In this document: in pieces, positions 34,100 to 43,755 of the stretch
Position numbering within the stretch: the first letter of the stretch is position 1
Layout of the letters: each line of letters begins with the position of its first letter
Made by a program: the position numbers and the translations under genes
NCBI RefSeq assembly: GCF_031179145.1
Contig: NZ_JAPSIB010000003.1
Coordinates: 186,001 to 250,000, forward strand
DNA from: Brevibacterium sp.
Lineage (GTDB): Bacteria; Actinomycetota; Actinomycetes; Actinomycetales; Brevibacteriaceae
Reading direction: 5' to 3'
DNA length: 64,000 nt
Notes under the pieces: model-generated
What the model was told of the DNA's origin: nothing
Database searches by the model: none
What the model saw: only the letters and a program-made list of their open reading frames with translations

Positions 34100-34600
34100 A
34101 TGAGCTGTCGCATCGCGTTGCCCAGTCCCACCGACGCGGAGGGGATCGCCCGGATCCACATCGAGGCGTGGAAGGAGACCTACGGGCACCTGTTGCCCGC
34201 GGGCTTCTTCAGCCGCGAATGGGAGCAGGGGCGCGAGAGGCTGTGGAGAGAGGTCCTCGGCACCGAGAATCCGCACAGAAGGGTTCGCGTGGCGAGGGGC
34301 GACCCTGGAGGGGAGGAGGCGATCATCGGCTTCGCACTCGCCGGCCCACCGCAGGATGCTCAGACGTCTCCCCGTCCGCTGCTGCTCTATTCGCTCTACG
34401 TCCTGGCCGCACACCACACAAAGGGAGTCGGTCAGAGACTGCTCGAATCAGTGCTCGGCAACGAGCCGGCATTCCTGTGGGTGGAGAAGACCAACGTCCG
34501 GGCGATCGCGTTCTACCGCCGCAACGGATTCGGACTCGCTGGTGCGGAGCAGGTCGAAGACTCGTTCCCCGGAATCGTCGAGGCGCGGATGGTGCGCTGA
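34100..34600 (+). CDS. GNAT family N-acetyltransferase
   Basis: This 166-residue enzyme has an N-terminal ARIHIEAWKETYGHLLP segment common to GNATs, the acetyl-CoA motif HHTKGVGQRLLE near residue 106, and a VEKTNVRAIAFYRRNGF segment typical of the C-terminal part. The substrate is unknown. Confidence 0.88.
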   Translation: MSCRIALPSPTDAEGIARIHIEAWKETYGHLLPAGFFSREWEQGRERLWREVLGTENPHRRVRVARGDPGGEEAIIGFALAGPPQDAQTSPRPLLLYSLYVLAAHHTKGVGQRLLESVLGNEPAFLWVEKTNVRAIAFYRRNGFGLAGAEQVEDSFPGIVEARMVR

Positions 34601-34618
34601 GCCATCACGGCGGGCGGA

Positions 34619-35884
34619 TCACCTCGGTGACGGCGTGCCTCTGACCAGGCGTCCGAAGGATCGCATCGCCACGGCGCCGAGGAGTGGGCCGAGAGCAAGG
34701 ACGATGAAGGCGAACTGCCAGCCGAGCAACCGCGCCAGCACCGGCACGAGGTTGATCGTGACGAGGGTGAGCAGGAACCCGATCGCCGTCTGCGCGGTGA
34801 GCGCAGTGCCCGTGTACCGATGGTCGACGACCTCGCTGAGCGCGGTCGAGAACACTCCCGAGTCGGCGATGACCGCCGCTCCCCACACGGCGAGCATGAT
34901 GAGGGCCAGCGGCCAGGGCGCGACGAACACCAGAGGCGAGGCAAGACAGCATGCACCGCTGACGATCATGGCGAGGCCGGCCGCTCGCGCTCGCCCGAAC
35001 CTGCCCGAGGCCCACCCACCGAGCAGGCAGCCGATGACGCCGGCTCCTCCGATGGTGAGGAATGAGATCAGTCCGATCGGCGCGGAGGGATGGGCCGCGA
35101 GGAGGAAGGCGGGCAGCCAGGTCCACAGGGCGTAGAGCTCCCACATGTGACCGAAATAGCCGAGATTGGCCAGCCGCGGACCCCGCTCACGGAACATCTC
35201 CAGCGCATAGCGAGGCCGATGGGTGCCCCCACGTCCACCCAGCTGCGGTCCGCGGCGGACACACAGGAACGCGAGTGCCGCAGCGACCGCAGCCAGCGCT
35301 GATGCGGAGAGGAGAACCCCCTGCCAGGGAAGCTCCTCGAGACCGGTGAGCAGGTGGGGAAGTGCCGAACCCAGGGTGAGGGCACCGATGAGGACACCGA
35401 TCGCCAGCCCGCGGTGGGCGGGTGCGAACCACGAGGCCATGAGCGCCATCCCCACCGGATAGACACCGGCGAGGAAAAGGCCGGTGGCCAGGCGCAGGAC
35501 GATGACCGCGGCGAAGCTTTCGGCGAGGAACGGAAGCGCGGCTGTGGCCAGGCCGGCGCCGACGGCGGAGCAGGCCATCACCCGCTGCGGCGGGAATCGG
35601 TCGGGAAGGTTGAGAGCCGCCGAGGCGATCGCCCCGCCCACGAAGCCCAGCTGAACCGATCCGGTGAGCCAGATCGCCTGCGCATCGGAGATGCCCCAGG
35701 ACGTCCGCAGGGCCGGCACCACTGCCGAGGCCGAGAACCAGGTCGCCATCGCGAGGATCTGCACCGTGGCGATGAGCGCGAGCTGCGCCAGCGGCGAGGG
35801 CGCTGGGCGCCGTTTCGGGTCGGCACCGTCTGGGCTGCCCCCTGGTGCAGGAGCCTCGCCCCGGCACCCGAGTTCGTCTGCCAT
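34619..35884 (-). CDS. MFS transporter
   Basis: This 421-residue protein has about 12 hydrophobic helices. The first-loop region SWGISDAQAIWLTGSVQLGFV and WFAPAHRGLAIGVLIGALTLGSALPHL in the middle of the N-half fit the nitrate/cyanate (CynX-like) group of MFS carriers. The substrate is uncertain. It is divergent from the FetB-like gene with an 85-nt gap, so promoters may overlap. Confidence 0.85.
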   Translation of the reverse strand: MADELGCRGEAPAPGGSPDGADPKRRPAPSPLAQLALIATVQILAMATWFSASAVVPALRTSWGISDAQAIWLTGSVQLGFVGGAIASAALNLPDRFPPQRVMACSAVGAGLATAALPFLAESFAAVIVLRLATGLFLAGVYPVGMALMASWFAPAHRGLAIGVLIGALTLGSALPHLLTGLEELPWQGVLLSASALAAVAAALAFLCVRRGPQLGGRGGTHRPRYALEMFRERGPRLANLGYFGHMWELYALWTWLPAFLLAAHPSAPIGLISFLTIGGAGVIGCLLGGWASGRFGRARAAGLAMIVSGACCLASPLVFVAPWPLALIMLAVWGAAVIADSGVFSTALSEVVDHRYTGTALTAQTAIGFLLTLVTINLVPVLARLLGWQFAFIVLALGPLLGAVAMRSFGRLVRGTPSPR

Positions 35885-35969
35885 GATGACCGCCCCTCCT
35901 CGCCCCCTGCAGCGGTGCAGGGGTCAGGAGAATTCAATCACCTTCTGCCCGGGATCTACACTGAGGAGC

Positions 35970-36719
35970 GTGTCGATCCCGGAGCTGCTTCCCTTCCTGC
36001 TCGGAACCGCCGTCATCGTCGGCGGCGCGATGGTCGTCCTCAGGACCGCCGAGGCAGGTCTCGGGTGGTTGCCCGTCGTCGCGGTCGTCCGTGCCCTCGT
36101 CCAGCTCGGGCTCGTGGCCCTTCTGCTCCAGGGCGCACTGACGACCTGGTGGACCGTGGTCGCCTTCGTGGCGCTGATGGCCACGACCGCCTCGGTGACG
36201 TCATTCCGGCGAGCCCGGGAGCTGCCGCTGGGACCCCGGGGTGCGGTGATCGGTGTGCTGGTCGGCTCGTCTGTCACGATCTCCCTCGTCTTCGCCTTCG
36301 GACTCGTCGCCGGGGACTACGAGAAGGTCATCGCCGTCGCGGGCATCGTGATCGGGAACTCGATGATGATCGCGACCCTGGCGATGCGCAGGTTCGCCTC
36401 GAACATCAGCTCCCACACCGGTGAGGTGGAGGCGTGGCTGTCGCTCGGGGCCAGACCCAGACGCGCCGTGCAGCGCCTGCGCCAGGACGCGATCAGGGAA
36501 GCGCTGATCCCGAGCCTCGATCAGACGAAGAACACGGGACTGGTGACGCTGCCGGGAGCGTTCGTCGGTGCACTGTTCGGCGGTGCGTCGCCGATCGAGG
36601 CCGCCCAGTTCCAGATCGTGGTGCTGGCGTCGCTGGTCCTGGCGGGTGCGCTGACCTCCGTGCTGGGCACCCTCATCGCTGCGAACATCCGGGCGCTGCC
36701 GGCGACCGCGCGAGACTGA
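35970..36719 (+). CDS. FetB/YbbM-type ABC permease (UPF0014)
   Basis: This 249-residue permease has about seven helices and the UPF0014 signature: EAWLSLGARPRRAVQRL plus the loop TGLVTLPGAFVGALFGGASP. E. coli FetB exports iron with the ATPase FetA; no ATPase gene lies beside it here. GTG 35970 is the best start by family length, although GAGGAG lies unusually close to it. Confidence 0.82.
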   Translation: MSIPELLPFLLGTAVIVGGAMVVLRTAEAGLGWLPVVAVVRALVQLGLVALLLQGALTTWWTVVAFVALMATTASVTSFRRARELPLGPRGAVIGVLVGSSVTISLVFAFGLVAGDYEKVIAVAGIVIGNSMMIATLAMRRFASNISSHTGEVEAWLSLGARPRRAVQRLRQDAIREALIPSLDQTKNTGLVTLPGAFVGALFGGASPIEAAQFQIVVLASLVLAGALTSVLGTLIAANIRALPATARD

Positions 36720-36760
36720 ACTCCGCGCTCGCCGGTCTGCGGACGCTGGCGTCTCCATCC

Positions 36761-38233
36761 TCAACTCCTCTGCGGCGAGTTCTTCGGTTCTCCGGCCGTC
36801 AGCGGGCGGGCGATGTCCTCGAGCTTCCTCCCTTCGGCCTTGACGCCGAAGATGAGCTCGCAGATCCCGCCCAGCGCCATCACGCCGGCGCTGATGTAGA
36901 AGCCGAGAGCCACCAGGCCGACGTCGCCGGACTCGATGAAGCGGCCGAACAGCAGGGGCCCGATGATGCCGCCGAGGCCCGTGCCGATCGCGTAGAAGAA
37001 GGCGATGGCCAGGGCGCGGGTCTCCATCGGGAAGATCTCGCTGACCGTGAGGTAGGCGGAGCTCGCTCCCGCGGACGCGAGGAAGAAGCACACCATGAGA
37101 ACCGTCAGGAACAGCCAGGCATTGTCGCTGCCGGTCAGGATCAGGGCGAGGACGACCGCGACGGCTGCCGAACCGAGGTAGGTGATCGAGATCATCGGCT
37201 TGCGGCCGACGGTGTCGAACAGCCGTCCGAGGATGACCGGTCCGAGGAAGTTCGAGATCGCCCAGAGGACGAGGAAGATCGGGACTGTGGCCGCAGCGAC
37301 GCCGAAGAAGCCGGTCATCAGGGTTCCGAGGTTGAACGTGATCCCGTTGTAGAGGAACGCCTGCCCGACGAACAGGGCCAAGCCCAGGACAGCGCGCTTG
37401 GGGTACTGCGTGAAGGCGACCTTCGCGATCTCCCGGAACGGGATCGTGTGACGCTGATGAATGGTCAGCGAGTCCTTGTCGTCGACCTCCTCGAGGTGGT
37501 GCTCACCGGATTCGTCCTCGACCTCGCGTTCGATGGACTCGATGATCGCTTCCGCCTCGTCTTCCCGGCCGTGGATGAACAGCCAGCGCGGGCTCTCGGG
37601 AACGTGACGGCGGACGATGAAGATGAGCAGACCGAGCAGGGCGCCGAGGCCGAAGGCCAGCCGCCAGCCGAGGTCCTTGGCGAAGAAGTCCTCATTGAGC
37701 AGCAGCAGGGCGAGGGCCGAACCACCGGCAGCGCCCAGCCAATACGAGCCGTTGATGACGAGGTCGACCTGACCCCGCTTGCGGGCTGGGATCAGCTCGT
37801 CGATGGCGGAGTTGATCGCCGCGTATTCACCGCCGATGCCGGCACCGGTGACGAACCGTGCCAGATAGAAGTACCACGGGGAGAAGGAGAACGCCGTCGC
37901 GACGGTGGCGACGACATAGACGGCGAGAGTGAGGATGAAGAGCTTCTTGCGGCCGAATCGGTCGGTGAGCTGACCGAAGAACAGGGCTCCCAGACAGGCG
38001 CCGAGGATGTAGACCGCTGCGGCGATGCCGATCTGTGCCGCACCGAGTTCGATTCCGCTGCCTTCTTCGGTCAGCCGCGCCGCGACGCTGCCGACCATCG
38101 TCACCTCGAGCCCGTCGAGGATCCACACCGTTCCCAGACCGATGACGACACGCCAGTGGAACTTCGTCCACGGCAGCCGGTCGAGCCTGGCAGGCACCTT
38201 CGTCGTGATGGTGCCGAGATCTCCTTGTGCCAT
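36761..38233 (-). CDS. MFS sugar-porter-like transporter
   Basis: This 490-residue protein has 12 helices and the sugar-porter signatures GQLTDRFGRKKLF after helix 2, RFVTGAGIGGEYAAINSAI in helix 4 and VPESPRWLFIHGR before a long central cytoplasmic loop. That loop is acidic (residues about 225-260). A second RLFDTVGRKP motif follows in the C-half. The GIGGEYAAI form is typical of the SV2/MhbT-like group that carries aromatic acids or sugars. Upstream by 35 nt is a small cysteine-containing gene on the same strand. Confidence 0.87.
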   Translation of the reverse strand: MAQGDLGTITTKVPARLDRLPWTKFHWRVVIGLGTVWILDGLEVTMVGSVAARLTEEGSGIELGAAQIGIAAAVYILGACLGALFFGQLTDRFGRKKLFILTLAVYVVATVATAFSFSPWYFYLARFVTGAGIGGEYAAINSAIDELIPARKRGQVDLVINGSYWLGAAGGSALALLLLNEDFFAKDLGWRLAFGLGALLGLLIFIVRRHVPESPRWLFIHGREDEAEAIIESIEREVEDESGEHHLEEVDDKDSLTIHQRHTIPFREIAKVAFTQYPKRAVLGLALFVGQAFLYNGITFNLGTLMTGFFGVAAATVPIFLVLWAISNFLGPVILGRLFDTVGRKPMISITYLGSAAVAVVLALILTGSDNAWLFLTVLMVCFFLASAGASSAYLTVSEIFPMETRALAIAFFYAIGTGLGGIIGPLLFGRFIESGDVGLVALGFYISAGVMALGGICELIFGVKAEGRKLEDIARPLTAGEPKNSPQRS

Positions 38234-38268
38234 CGTTCACCCTTCCAACCGAACGCCGGCCCCGGGGT

Positions 38269-38508
38269 CTACGAGCGGTCGTTGAACTTCCGCCACAGCC
38301 GCAGGGGCAACAGCCCAATCAGTGGTGCACGGCGCCCGAGGGATTCCGAGTCGTCGCGGTCGAATGCCGTCGCGTACCGGGCGGCGCGGTCGGCAGTGGG
38401 ATAGGTCTTCGTCCCCCCGGCGCCGCAGCCGCGCTCGCATTCCCAGACCATCGTGCGGCCCTCGGAGCGGAAGCGGAACCGGTGCCCGAGCATTCGACAA
38501 GTCACCAT
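38269..38508 (-). CDS. Small conserved-looking protein with a CxxxC pair
   Basis: This 79-residue protein begins VTCRMLGHRFRF and contains VWECERGCGAGGTKTY, with three cysteines that could form a small zinc-binding knuckle. A helical YPTADRAARYATAFDRDD follows. I recall similar small actinobacterial proteins of unknown role, but no function can be given. It probably shares a transcript with the MFS gene downstream. Confidence 0.6.
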   Translation of the reverse strand: MVTCRMLGHRFRFRSEGRTMVWECERGCGAGGTKTYPTADRAARYATAFDRDDSESLGRRAPLIGLLPLRLWRKFNDRS

Positions 38509-38580
38509 GGCTCAGAGGCTAACACTCAGGCGTAGTTTGCGGGCAGGTGATCTTTCTGTGCCGGTTGCGCTGCCGGTGCC

Positions 38581-39912
38581 TCAGTGCTTGAACCCGGGCA
38601 GGTCGACGCTGAGCCGCGGGGCGATCGCGCCGGCGAACGCGGTGAACAGCGACAGGAACGTGAGCATGGCGGCGGCGGGCCACCAATGGCCGTGTGCTGC
38701 GGAGACGAAGCCGGTGGCGAGCAGGGGAATGAACCCGGAGAGCATCCCCGCTGCGTTCTGCGCCATCCCCACCCCGGTGTACCTGGTGGCGGCAGGGAAG
38801 AGGCCGGTGAGCACGGTGCCCGAGGCCGCGTAGGGCAGGGACAGCGTGGACACCGCGAGCACCATGGCCAGCACGATGAGGACCGGCCGGTCCGAGGAGA
38901 AGAGCAGGAACGAGGGAACGGCCATGATCGCCGAGGCGACCCCTCCCCAGAGGATGACTCTGCTCGCCCCGTACCTGGCCCCCAGCATGCCACCCCAGAT
39001 GAGGATGAAGATCTCCACGGCGGCGGCGACCATGCTGCCGAGCAGGAGGAGGGAGTCGTCGTAGCCGAGGACATTGACGCCGTACCAGACGCAGAAGGCC
39101 GTGACGAGGTAGAACCCGCCGACGCCGAGCAGGGCCGCGGCCATTCCGACGATGATCTGCCTCCAGCTCTGACGCAGGGTGGTCCGCACCGGGCTCTTGG
39201 AGACCTCGCCGGACTCCTCGAGCTGGCGGAACACCGGTGACTCCTCGAGGCGGCTGCGGATCCAGACGGCCACGAGGAGGAGCGGGAGGGCGATGAGGAA
39301 GGGAATCCTCCAGCCCCAGGAGTCGAAGTTGTCCTGAGAGAAGAGCAGCGTCATGACGAAGAACCCGCCGGAGGACAGGATCGTGCCGATGGGGGATCCG
39401 ATCTGCGGGATCGCGGCGTAGCGAGCCCGCAGGTGCAGTGGAGCGTTCTCCACGACGATCGTCATCGCTCCCGACCATTCGCCGCCGACGAACAGCCCCT
39501 GCAGGATCCGCAGGAGCACGAGCAGGACCGGGGCGGCGAATCCGATGGCGGCGTAGGTGGGGAGCATCCCGATGAGGCCGGTGACGAGACCGATGCCGAC
39601 GATCGTGATCATGAGGACCCGGCGCCGTCCGATCTGATCGCCCATCCGGCCGAAGATGATTCCGCCGATCGGACGGGCCGCGAGGCCGACGCCGAAGGTG
39701 GCGAAGGAGGCCAGAGCGGCTGCGGTGGCGTTCTCACTGGTGAAGTACTGGACGTTGAAGATCAGGGCCGCCGCGGCGCTGAACAGGAAGAAGTCATACC
39801 ATTCGAGGGCGGTGCCGATGAGCGCCCCGAGCGCGACCTTGTTGGCGTCCTTGATGCTCAGTTCCTGGGTGGCGTCGTACTCGAGTGCTGCGGGGGTGGC
39901 TCTCTCGCTCAT
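38581..39912 (-). CDS. MHS-type MFS transporter (metabolite:H+ symporter)
   Basis: This 443-residue carrier has the MHS family marks: ALGALIGTALEWYDFFLFSAAAAL in helix 1, GRMGDQIGRRRVL in the first loop, LLRILQGLFVGGEWSGA in helix 4, and WGWRIPFLIALPLLLVAVWIRSRLEESP at the end of the N-half. Members take up proline/betaine, shikimate, citrate or similar acids. The start ATG 39912 has GGAGAGAG upstream. It is divergent from fdhA. Confidence 0.88.
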   Translation of the reverse strand: MSERATPAALEYDATQELSIKDANKVALGALIGTALEWYDFFLFSAAAALIFNVQYFTSENATAAALASFATFGVGLAARPIGGIIFGRMGDQIGRRRVLMITIVGIGLVTGLIGMLPTYAAIGFAAPVLLVLLRILQGLFVGGEWSGAMTIVVENAPLHLRARYAAIPQIGSPIGTILSSGGFFVMTLLFSQDNFDSWGWRIPFLIALPLLLVAVWIRSRLEESPVFRQLEESGEVSKSPVRTTLRQSWRQIIVGMAAALLGVGGFYLVTAFCVWYGVNVLGYDDSLLLLGSMVAAAVEIFILIWGGMLGARYGASRVILWGGVASAIMAVPSFLLFSSDRPVLIVLAMVLAVSTLSLPYAASGTVLTGLFPAATRYTGVGMAQNAAGMLSGFIPLLATGFVSAAHGHWWPAAAMLTFLSLFTAFAGAIAPRLSVDLPGFKH

Positions 39913-40209
39913 GGTCTCTCTCCGTTGAGGGTGGGAACAGGTCCGAGGGTGGGGCTGTGCTGAGGATCGAAGCAGGTCCGCGGGTGGGAACAGGGCCGCC
40001 TGCTGAGTTCGGCCCACAACCGACAATACCGAGTGGCGTCGATCACAGCGAAAAGCAGCCCACCCGTGAAGCGCCGACGCACGGGCAGGCGGACAGTCCT
40101 GCGCACGAGCCGGCGGACAGACCGATCAGCTGTCCGGTTGCACGGAATCGGACGAGGACTCGGGGACCCGATGCTGGCCCCTGGCCAGGGCATTGGCTAA
40201 GGTGTGCAC

Positions 40210-43200
40210 ATGGCTCGGTTCAGTTTCCTCGAGTGGCCGGTGATACGGCAGCTCCGCACGTCCGACAAGTCCGGACGGGGCGAATCCGTGGTGTCCCAGC
40301 GCACGCGTGAGACCACGCCTCGGACCACGACCGCGGACAAGGTCGTGCAGTCCGTCTGCCCGTACTGCGCCGTCGGCTGTGGCCAGCGGATCTTCGTCAA
40401 GGACGACAAAGTCGTCCAGATCGAAGGCGATCCCGACTCCCCGATCTCCCGCGGGAGACTGTGCCCCAAGGGCGCTGCCAGCGAACAGCTGGTCAACGCT
40501 CCCGGGCGGCAGACCGAAGTCCTCTATCGAGCGCCCAAGGCCAAGGACTGGCAGAAGCTCGATCTGGGCACAGCGATCGACATGATCGCCGACCGCTTCC
40601 TCGCAGCCCGCCGCAACCACTGGGAGGACTTCGACGACAAGGGCCACCCGCTGCGGCGGACGATGGGGATCGCCAGCCTCGGCGGGGCGACCATCGACAA
40701 CGAGGAGAACTACCTCGCCAAGAAGCTGTTCACCGCAGCCGGGGCGATACAGATCGAGAACCAAGCTCGCATTTGACACTCCGCCACGGTTCCCAGTTTG
40801 GGAACCTCGTTCGGGCGCGGCGGCGCCACCCAACCGCTCCAGGACATGGCGAATGCGGACTGCATCGTCATCCAGGGATCGAACATGGCCGAGTGCCACC
40901 CAGTGGGCTTCCAATGGGTGACCGAGGCCAAGGCTCGTGGTGCCCGGATCATCCACGTCGATCCCCGCTTCACGCGCACCTCGGCGCTCGCGGACAAGCA
41001 TGTCCCGATCCGCGCAGGGTCGGACATCGTGCTCCTCGGCGCGCTCATCAACCGCATCCTCGATGAGGGGCTGTACTTCGATGAGTACGTGCGCGCCTAC
41101 ACGAACGCGACGAACCTGATCAGCGACGAATACCTGGACACGGAGGACCTCGACGGGCTGTTCTCGGGCTATGACCCGAAGACGAACACCTACGACAACT
41201 CGACCTGGGCCTATCAGACCGATGAAGCCGGGAATGCTGTGACGGATCCGGCGCTGGCCGATCAGCGGACGGTGTTCCAGATCCTCAAGCGCCACTATGC
41301 CCGCTACACCTCGGAGATGGTGGCCGAGAACTGCGGCATCGGGCCGGAGGACTTCGATTACCTGCTCGAGTCGATCACCTCGAACTCGGGACGGGAGCGC
41401 ACGACCTGCTTCGCCTACGCGGTCGGGTGGACCCAGCATTCGCTGGGCGCCCAGTTCATCCGCACGGCCTCGATCCTGCAGCTGCTGCTGGGCAACATGG
41501 GCCGTCCGGGCGGCGGCATCATGGCTCTGCGCGGCCACGCCACGATCCAGGGATCGACCGACATCCCGACCCTGTTCAACCTGCTGCCGGGCTATCTGCC
41601 GATGCCGCGGGCCGGCGTTCACGACACGTTCGACGACTTCGTCGCCGCCATCGGCACACCCGAGACCCACCGCGGATACTGGGCCAACGGACGCTCCTAC
41701 GCCGTCAGCCTGCTCAAGGCCTGGTGGGGAGACGCAGCCACAGCCGAGAACAACTGGGCGTACGACTACCTGCCCCGTCTCACCGGTGCCCACGGCACCT
41801 ACCAGACACAGGTGCGGATGCTCGAGGACGGTGTCGACGGGTACTTCCTGCTCGGCCAGAACCCCGCGGTGGGCTCCGCGAACGGCAAGATGCAGCGAAT
41901 GGCGATGAGCCATCTCAAGTGGATGGTCGTGCGCGACTTCAACCTCATCGAATCCGCCACCTGGTGGAAGGACGGTCCGGAGATCGCGACCGGTGAGCTG
42001 CGCACCGAGGACATCGACACCGAGGTGTTCTTCCTCCCCGCCGCCAACCACACCGAGAAGGCCGGCACGTTCACTCAGACCCAGCGTCTTGTGCAATGGC
42101 GGCACAAGGCCGTGAACCCGCCGGGAGACGCCCAGAGCGAGCTCGAGTTCTTCTACGAGCTCGGTGAGCGCATCCGGGAGAAGCTCAAGGACTCCGAGGA
42201 CCCCCGCGACCGGCCGCTCCTGGACCTGACGTGGGACTACCCGCTCGACGATGATCAGGAGATCGACGCCGAGGCGGTGCTCAAGGAGATCAACGGCTAC
42301 CACCTCGGCGGGGAGAGGGACGGAGAACCGCTGACCTCCTATACGGAGATGACCGACGACGGAACCACGCTGGGCGGTTGCTGGATCTACGCCGGCGTCT
42401 ATGCCGGGGGCGTCAACATGGCAGCCCGGCGCAAGCCGGGCGCGGAGCAGGACGAGATGGCCTCCGAATGGGCCTGGGCCTGGCCGGCGAACCGGCGCAT
42501 CCTGTACAACCGGGCCTCCGCCGACCCTGACGGCAAGCCCTGGTCTGAGCGGAAGAAGCTCGTGTGGTGGGATGAGAAGGCAGATCGGTGGGCCGGGACT
42601 GACAGTCCCGACTTCCCGATCGACCGCGCGCCGAGCGCCCGGTCGGACGAGCCGTACGGCGGTCCGAGCCAGCTCGACGGGGACGATCCGTTCATCATGC
42701 AGGCCGATGGCAAGGGCTGGCTCTTCGCTCCGAGCGGAATGATCGACGGTCCGATGCCTGCGCACTACGAGCCGCAGGAATCGACCGTGCGCAATCCGCT
42801 CTACGATCAGCAGAACAGTCCCACACGACTGACGATGAAGCGTGACGACAACCTCTCCGCACCCGGGTCCGGCTACCCCGGTTCCGAGGTCTACCCCTAC
42901 GTCTTCACGACCTACCGGCTGACCGAGCACCACACGGCCGGCGGCATGTCGCGCTGGCTGCCGTATCTGTCCGAGCTGCAGCCGGAGATGTTCTGCGAGG
43001 TCTCGCCGGAACTCGCCGAGGAGCTGGGGCTCGAACCCTACGGGTGGGCCACCCTCGTCTCGCCGCGCTCGGCCATCGAGGCACGGGTGCTCGTGACGAA
43101 CCGGATGACCCCCCTGACCATCGGGGGCAGAACGGTCCATCAGATCGGCCTGCCCTACCACTGGGGAGTGGGCGGAAACGCCGTCGTCGAAGGCGATTCG

Positions 43201-43755
43201 GCCAACGACCTCCTCGGCGTGACGATGGATCCGAACGTGTTCATCCAGAACAGCAAGTACGTCGCCGGTGCCGTCCTGCCCGGGCGGAGGCCGCGCGGCG
43301 AGGATCTCGTCGACTTCGTCGCGAAGTTCCAGGCCAACGCGGGACTGACCACCGAGTCCGGAAACCAGTCGCTGACAGTCTCCGAGGAGGTCGTGGCCGC
43401 CTCGGCGGCAGCGCGCACGGACGCGGACTCCGGAGGACACGTCGGCCGCGAAGGACACTCCGCGGTCGGAACGGTTCCTGCCCGGACCTACGGGTCGAGC
43501 GGCGGAGGCCGAAGCGGAAAGAGTCAGGGCGAAGGATCCGACGGCAGCTGGGACTCCGAGACCGCCGAGTCGAAGTCGCCGATGGCGGGTGAGGCCAGTG
43601 AGAACGGACATGCCAATGCCGACGACAGGACCGGACAGGTGAACGTCACTCCCGGTCGCCAGACAGGGAAGGCCGAGGACAGCAGGAACGCGGAAGGTTC
43701 CGATGCGCCTGAGGGCGCACCGGACGGAGCAGACGAGAAAGAGGAGGACCGATGA
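40210..43755 (+). CDS. fdhA: Formate dehydrogenase alpha subunit, selenoprotein
   Basis: This 1181-residue molybdenum or tungsten bis-MGD enzyme oxidises formate to CO2. The 4Fe-4S cluster ligands are C50, C53, C57 (CPYCAVGC) and C85 (RLCPKG). An in-frame TGA at 40774-40776 corresponds to residue 189, in the context NQARI-U-HSATVPSLGTSFGRG, exactly where family members carry selenocysteine. The frame then stays open for 992 codons, so a frameshift or nonsense reading is unlikely. Molybdopterin-binding segments follow. No twin-arginine signal is visible, as in other actinobacterial enzymes. From about residue 1065 the protein has a ~110-residue polar, glycine- and glutamate-rich tail. The stop overlaps fdhB by 4 nt. 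Confidence 0.94.
40774..40806 (+). promoter_or_regulatory. Selenocysteine TGA codon and SECIS-like hairpin
   Basis: The TGA is at 40774-40776. Eleven nt later a perfect stem GGTTCCC/GGGAACC (40788-40794 and 40800-40806) closes a 5-nt loop AGTTT. The loop lies about 20 nt from the TGA and includes a GU, as bacterial SECIS elements do for SelB binding. Confidence 0.85.

Noticed and set aside
36434..38404. 656-codon plus-strand frame opposite the MFS gene
   Set aside because: It is acidic low-complexity sequence antisense to a clear 12-helix transporter.
40774..40776. TGA in fdhA as a nonsense mutation or pseudogene
   Set aside because: The TGA is at the known selenocysteine position, is followed by a SECIS-like hairpin, and the frame stays open for 992 codons next to a full Sec gene set.
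40126..43611. 1161-codon open frame antisense to fdhA
   Set aside because: It mirrors the codon bias of a GC-rich gene, has no recognisable domain and opposes a well-supported coding strand.
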